The notes beneath the pieces were generated by a model. The model saw nothing but the letters and a program-made list of their open reading frames with translations, did not search any database and had not been told where the DNA came from. Positions 29,953 through 30,931 of a DNA stretch of 30,931 bases are shown here, in pieces. Origin of the DNA: a bacterium (lineage in GTDB: Bacteria; Patescibacteriota; Minisyncoccia; Phycocordibacterales; UBA918); the NCBI GenBank assembly GCA_027487145.1, contig JAIYEC010000052.1, positions 1 through 30,931 on the forward strand, read 5' to 3'. Both the position numbers and the translations under genes were made by a program. Each line of letters starts with the position of its first letter. Within the stretch, counting starts at the first letter, position 1.

Positions 29953-30075
29953 ATGGCAAAACAAGTTAATTGAGTAAACGAGGCCGTAAGGCCGACTATT
30001 ACGAAATTACACAGGCGCTTAGCCATGATTCGACCTCCAAGGGAGAATCTGGCTGCAGCGAGCTGTGGCGAATGC
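29953..30075 (+). other. Structured segment between groES and groEL with a decoy start
   Basis: A 6-codon frame ATG-GCA-AAA-CAA-GTT-AAT-TGA (29953-29973) mimics the groEL start (Met-Ser-Lys-Gln-Val). A GGCC-GTAA-GGCC hairpin (29982-29993, GNRA-type tetraloop) follows, and then a long hairpin (30021-30054) with stems AGCCA/TGGCT, GATT/AATC and CTCC/GGAG. The bases TAATT occur at both ends (29967-29971 and 30076-30080). Similar AATTCA..TATG sequences precede both starts. It has no long reading frame, so it is either a structured RNA leader or an inserted element. Confidence 0.55.
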
Positions 30076-30110
30076 TAATTATAAACAGATAATGATAAAT
30101 AAATTCACAT

Positions 30111-30931
30111 ATGTCTAAGCAGGTTATCTACGGAGAAGAAGTCAAGAAAAAACTGCAAAAGGGAGTTGATACAGTAGCAAACGCAGTAAAGGTGACGCTT
30201 GGTCCACGAGGACGTAATGTAATCCTTGATAAAGGGTTTGGCGGTCCAACTATCACCAACGACGGTGTATCTATCGCCAAAGACATTGTGCTCAAAGACA
30301 AGTTTGAGAACATGGGCGCTGAAATTATTAAAGAAGTGGCGCAAAAAACGAATGAAATTGCTGGAGATGGAACAACAACTGCGACAGTTCTCACTCAAGC
30401 ACTCGTAAATGAAGGTCTGCGCCAAACTACCATGGGTATCAATGCTATGGCTGTCCGTAACGGTATGGAGCATGCTGCAGCCGACGTGGTAGCAGCGTTG
30501 AAAGAAATGGCAACGCAAATTTCTTCAATTGAAGAGATTAAGCAAGTAGCAACTATCTCTGCAGAAGACGCTGAACTTGGTGAAAAAATTGCTGAAACTA
30601 TCGACAAGGTAGGGAAAGATGGAGTGGTCACTGTAGAAGAGTCTCAAAGCTTTGGGATTGAAACCGAACTTACCGAAGGAATGCAGTTTGATAAGGGGTA
30701 TGTCTCACCGTACATGGTAACCAACCCAGAGCGAATGGAAGCAGAGTACAAGAATACACAGATTCTTATCACTGACAAAAAGATTTCATCGGTTCAAGAA
30801 ATTCTCCCACTCCTAGAGAAGATTGCCCAGACGGGAAAGAAGGAGCTTATCATCATCGCTGATGATGTCGAAGGTGAAGCGCTCGCAACGTTTGTGGTAA
30901 ACAAGCTCAAGGGAGGATTCTCGGTCTTGGC
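30111..30931 (+). CDS. groEL: Chaperonin GroEL, C-terminus beyond the window
   Basis: The first 273 residues of the 60-kDa chaperonin, cut by the right edge. Visible are the equatorial-domain start MSKQVIYGEEVKKKLQKGVDTVANAVKVTLGPRGRNVILDKGFGGPTITNDGVSIAKDI, the ATP-binding GDGTTTATVL, the intermediate domain and the apical-domain part EGMQFDKGYVSPYMVTNPERMEAEY. It folds cytoplasmic proteins with GroES. The start at 30111 gives the family's usual first residues, while the similar ATG at 29953 runs into TGA after six codons. Confidence 0.95.
   Translation, partial: MSKQVIYGEEVKKKLQKGVDTVANAVKVTLGPRGRNVILDKGFGGPTITNDGVSIAKDIVLKDKFENMGAEIIKEVAQKTNEIAGDGTTTATVLTQALVNEGLRQTTMGINAMAVRNGMEHAAADVVAALKEMATQISSIEEIKQVATISAEDAELGEKIAETIDKVGKDGVVTVEESQSFGIETELTEGMQFDKGYVSPYMVTNPERMEAEYKNTQILITDKKISSVQEILPLLEKIAQTGKKELIIIADDVEGEALATFVVNKLKGGFSVL

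Noticed and set aside
1..30931. CRISPR arrays, integron attC sites, prophage or transposase genes
   Set aside because: No regularly spaced direct repeats, integrase, phage structural or transposase reading frames are visible in any of the frames.
1..30931. UGA reassigned as glycine, as in some CPR lineages
   Set aside because: TGA ends several genes cleanly (GtrA, MltG, small membrane protein at 18014), and no conserved glycine is encoded by TGA.

Overview
The window looks like chromosomal DNA of a Candidate Phyla Radiation (Patescibacteria, Parcubacteria-like) bacterium. The grounds are indirect: short, tightly packed genes; RNase J with a long basic N-terminal tail; several small membrane or secreted proteins of no recognised family; a solo peptide-binding protein; and MltG, SecG, GtrA, PspC-domain and DUF5661 genes in a moderately AT-rich background. 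Several genes end in TGA, including the GtrA, MltG and small-membrane-protein genes, so UGA is a stop here. That argues against the UGA=Gly lineages (Gracilibacteria/Absconditabacteria). No tRNA, rRNA, CRISPR array or transposase gene was found.

Layout. 1-598: a secreted protein gene running off the left edge and a tiny charged ORF, both on the minus strand. 599-957: a non-coding, hairpin-rich stretch leading into an ECF-like sigma factor (958). 1577-4610: a YciB-type membrane protein, a YdeI-like protein, then a run dominated by nucleotide-pool cleaning enzymes (two NUDIX hydrolases and a DUF84 NTPase) with DUF5661 and GtrA genes. 4652-9174: two DsbA-like thiol oxidoreductases, a CXXC membrane protein translationally coupled to the first, MltG, a membrane-anchored unknown and a methyltransferase. 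9177-12876: a divergent pair (unknown/GNAT-like and ATP-grasp), a YHYH-domain protein and a DEDD exonuclease. 12930-13343: an ORF interrupted by an amber codon. 13429-16764: a GH1 glycosidase, an EamA-like transporter and a membrane-anchored clan GH-A hydrolase. 16781-19830: HtrA protease, two small membrane proteins and a bactofilin-like membrane protein. 19888-24339: HAD hydrolase, PspC, class II photolyase, an unusual MutY-like glycosylase and an MFS transporter. 24558-28635 (minus): RNase J, a peptide-binding protein and SecG. 28759-end: two small membrane proteins, GroES and the first half of GroEL.

How the genes work together. DNA and nucleotide damage handling is the main theme (MTH1-like and other NUDIX enzymes, DUF84, class II photolyase, MutY-like). 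Envelope quality control is the second (two DsbA, HtrA, MltG, SecG, GroES/EL). Many genes carry a TATACT-like -10 box whose end lies about 5-9 nt before the start codon, which predicts leaderless mRNAs. Several of these boxes sit on the previous gene's stop codon or terminator.

The most interesting signal is a pair of about 120-nt nested-hairpin elements (20566-20682 and, inverted, 24431-24555). They share primary-sequence blocks while their stems differ but stay complementary. Each starts at the stop codon of the gene upstream on its strand. A second structured segment lies between groES and groEL, flanked by two similar copies of a groEL-like start.
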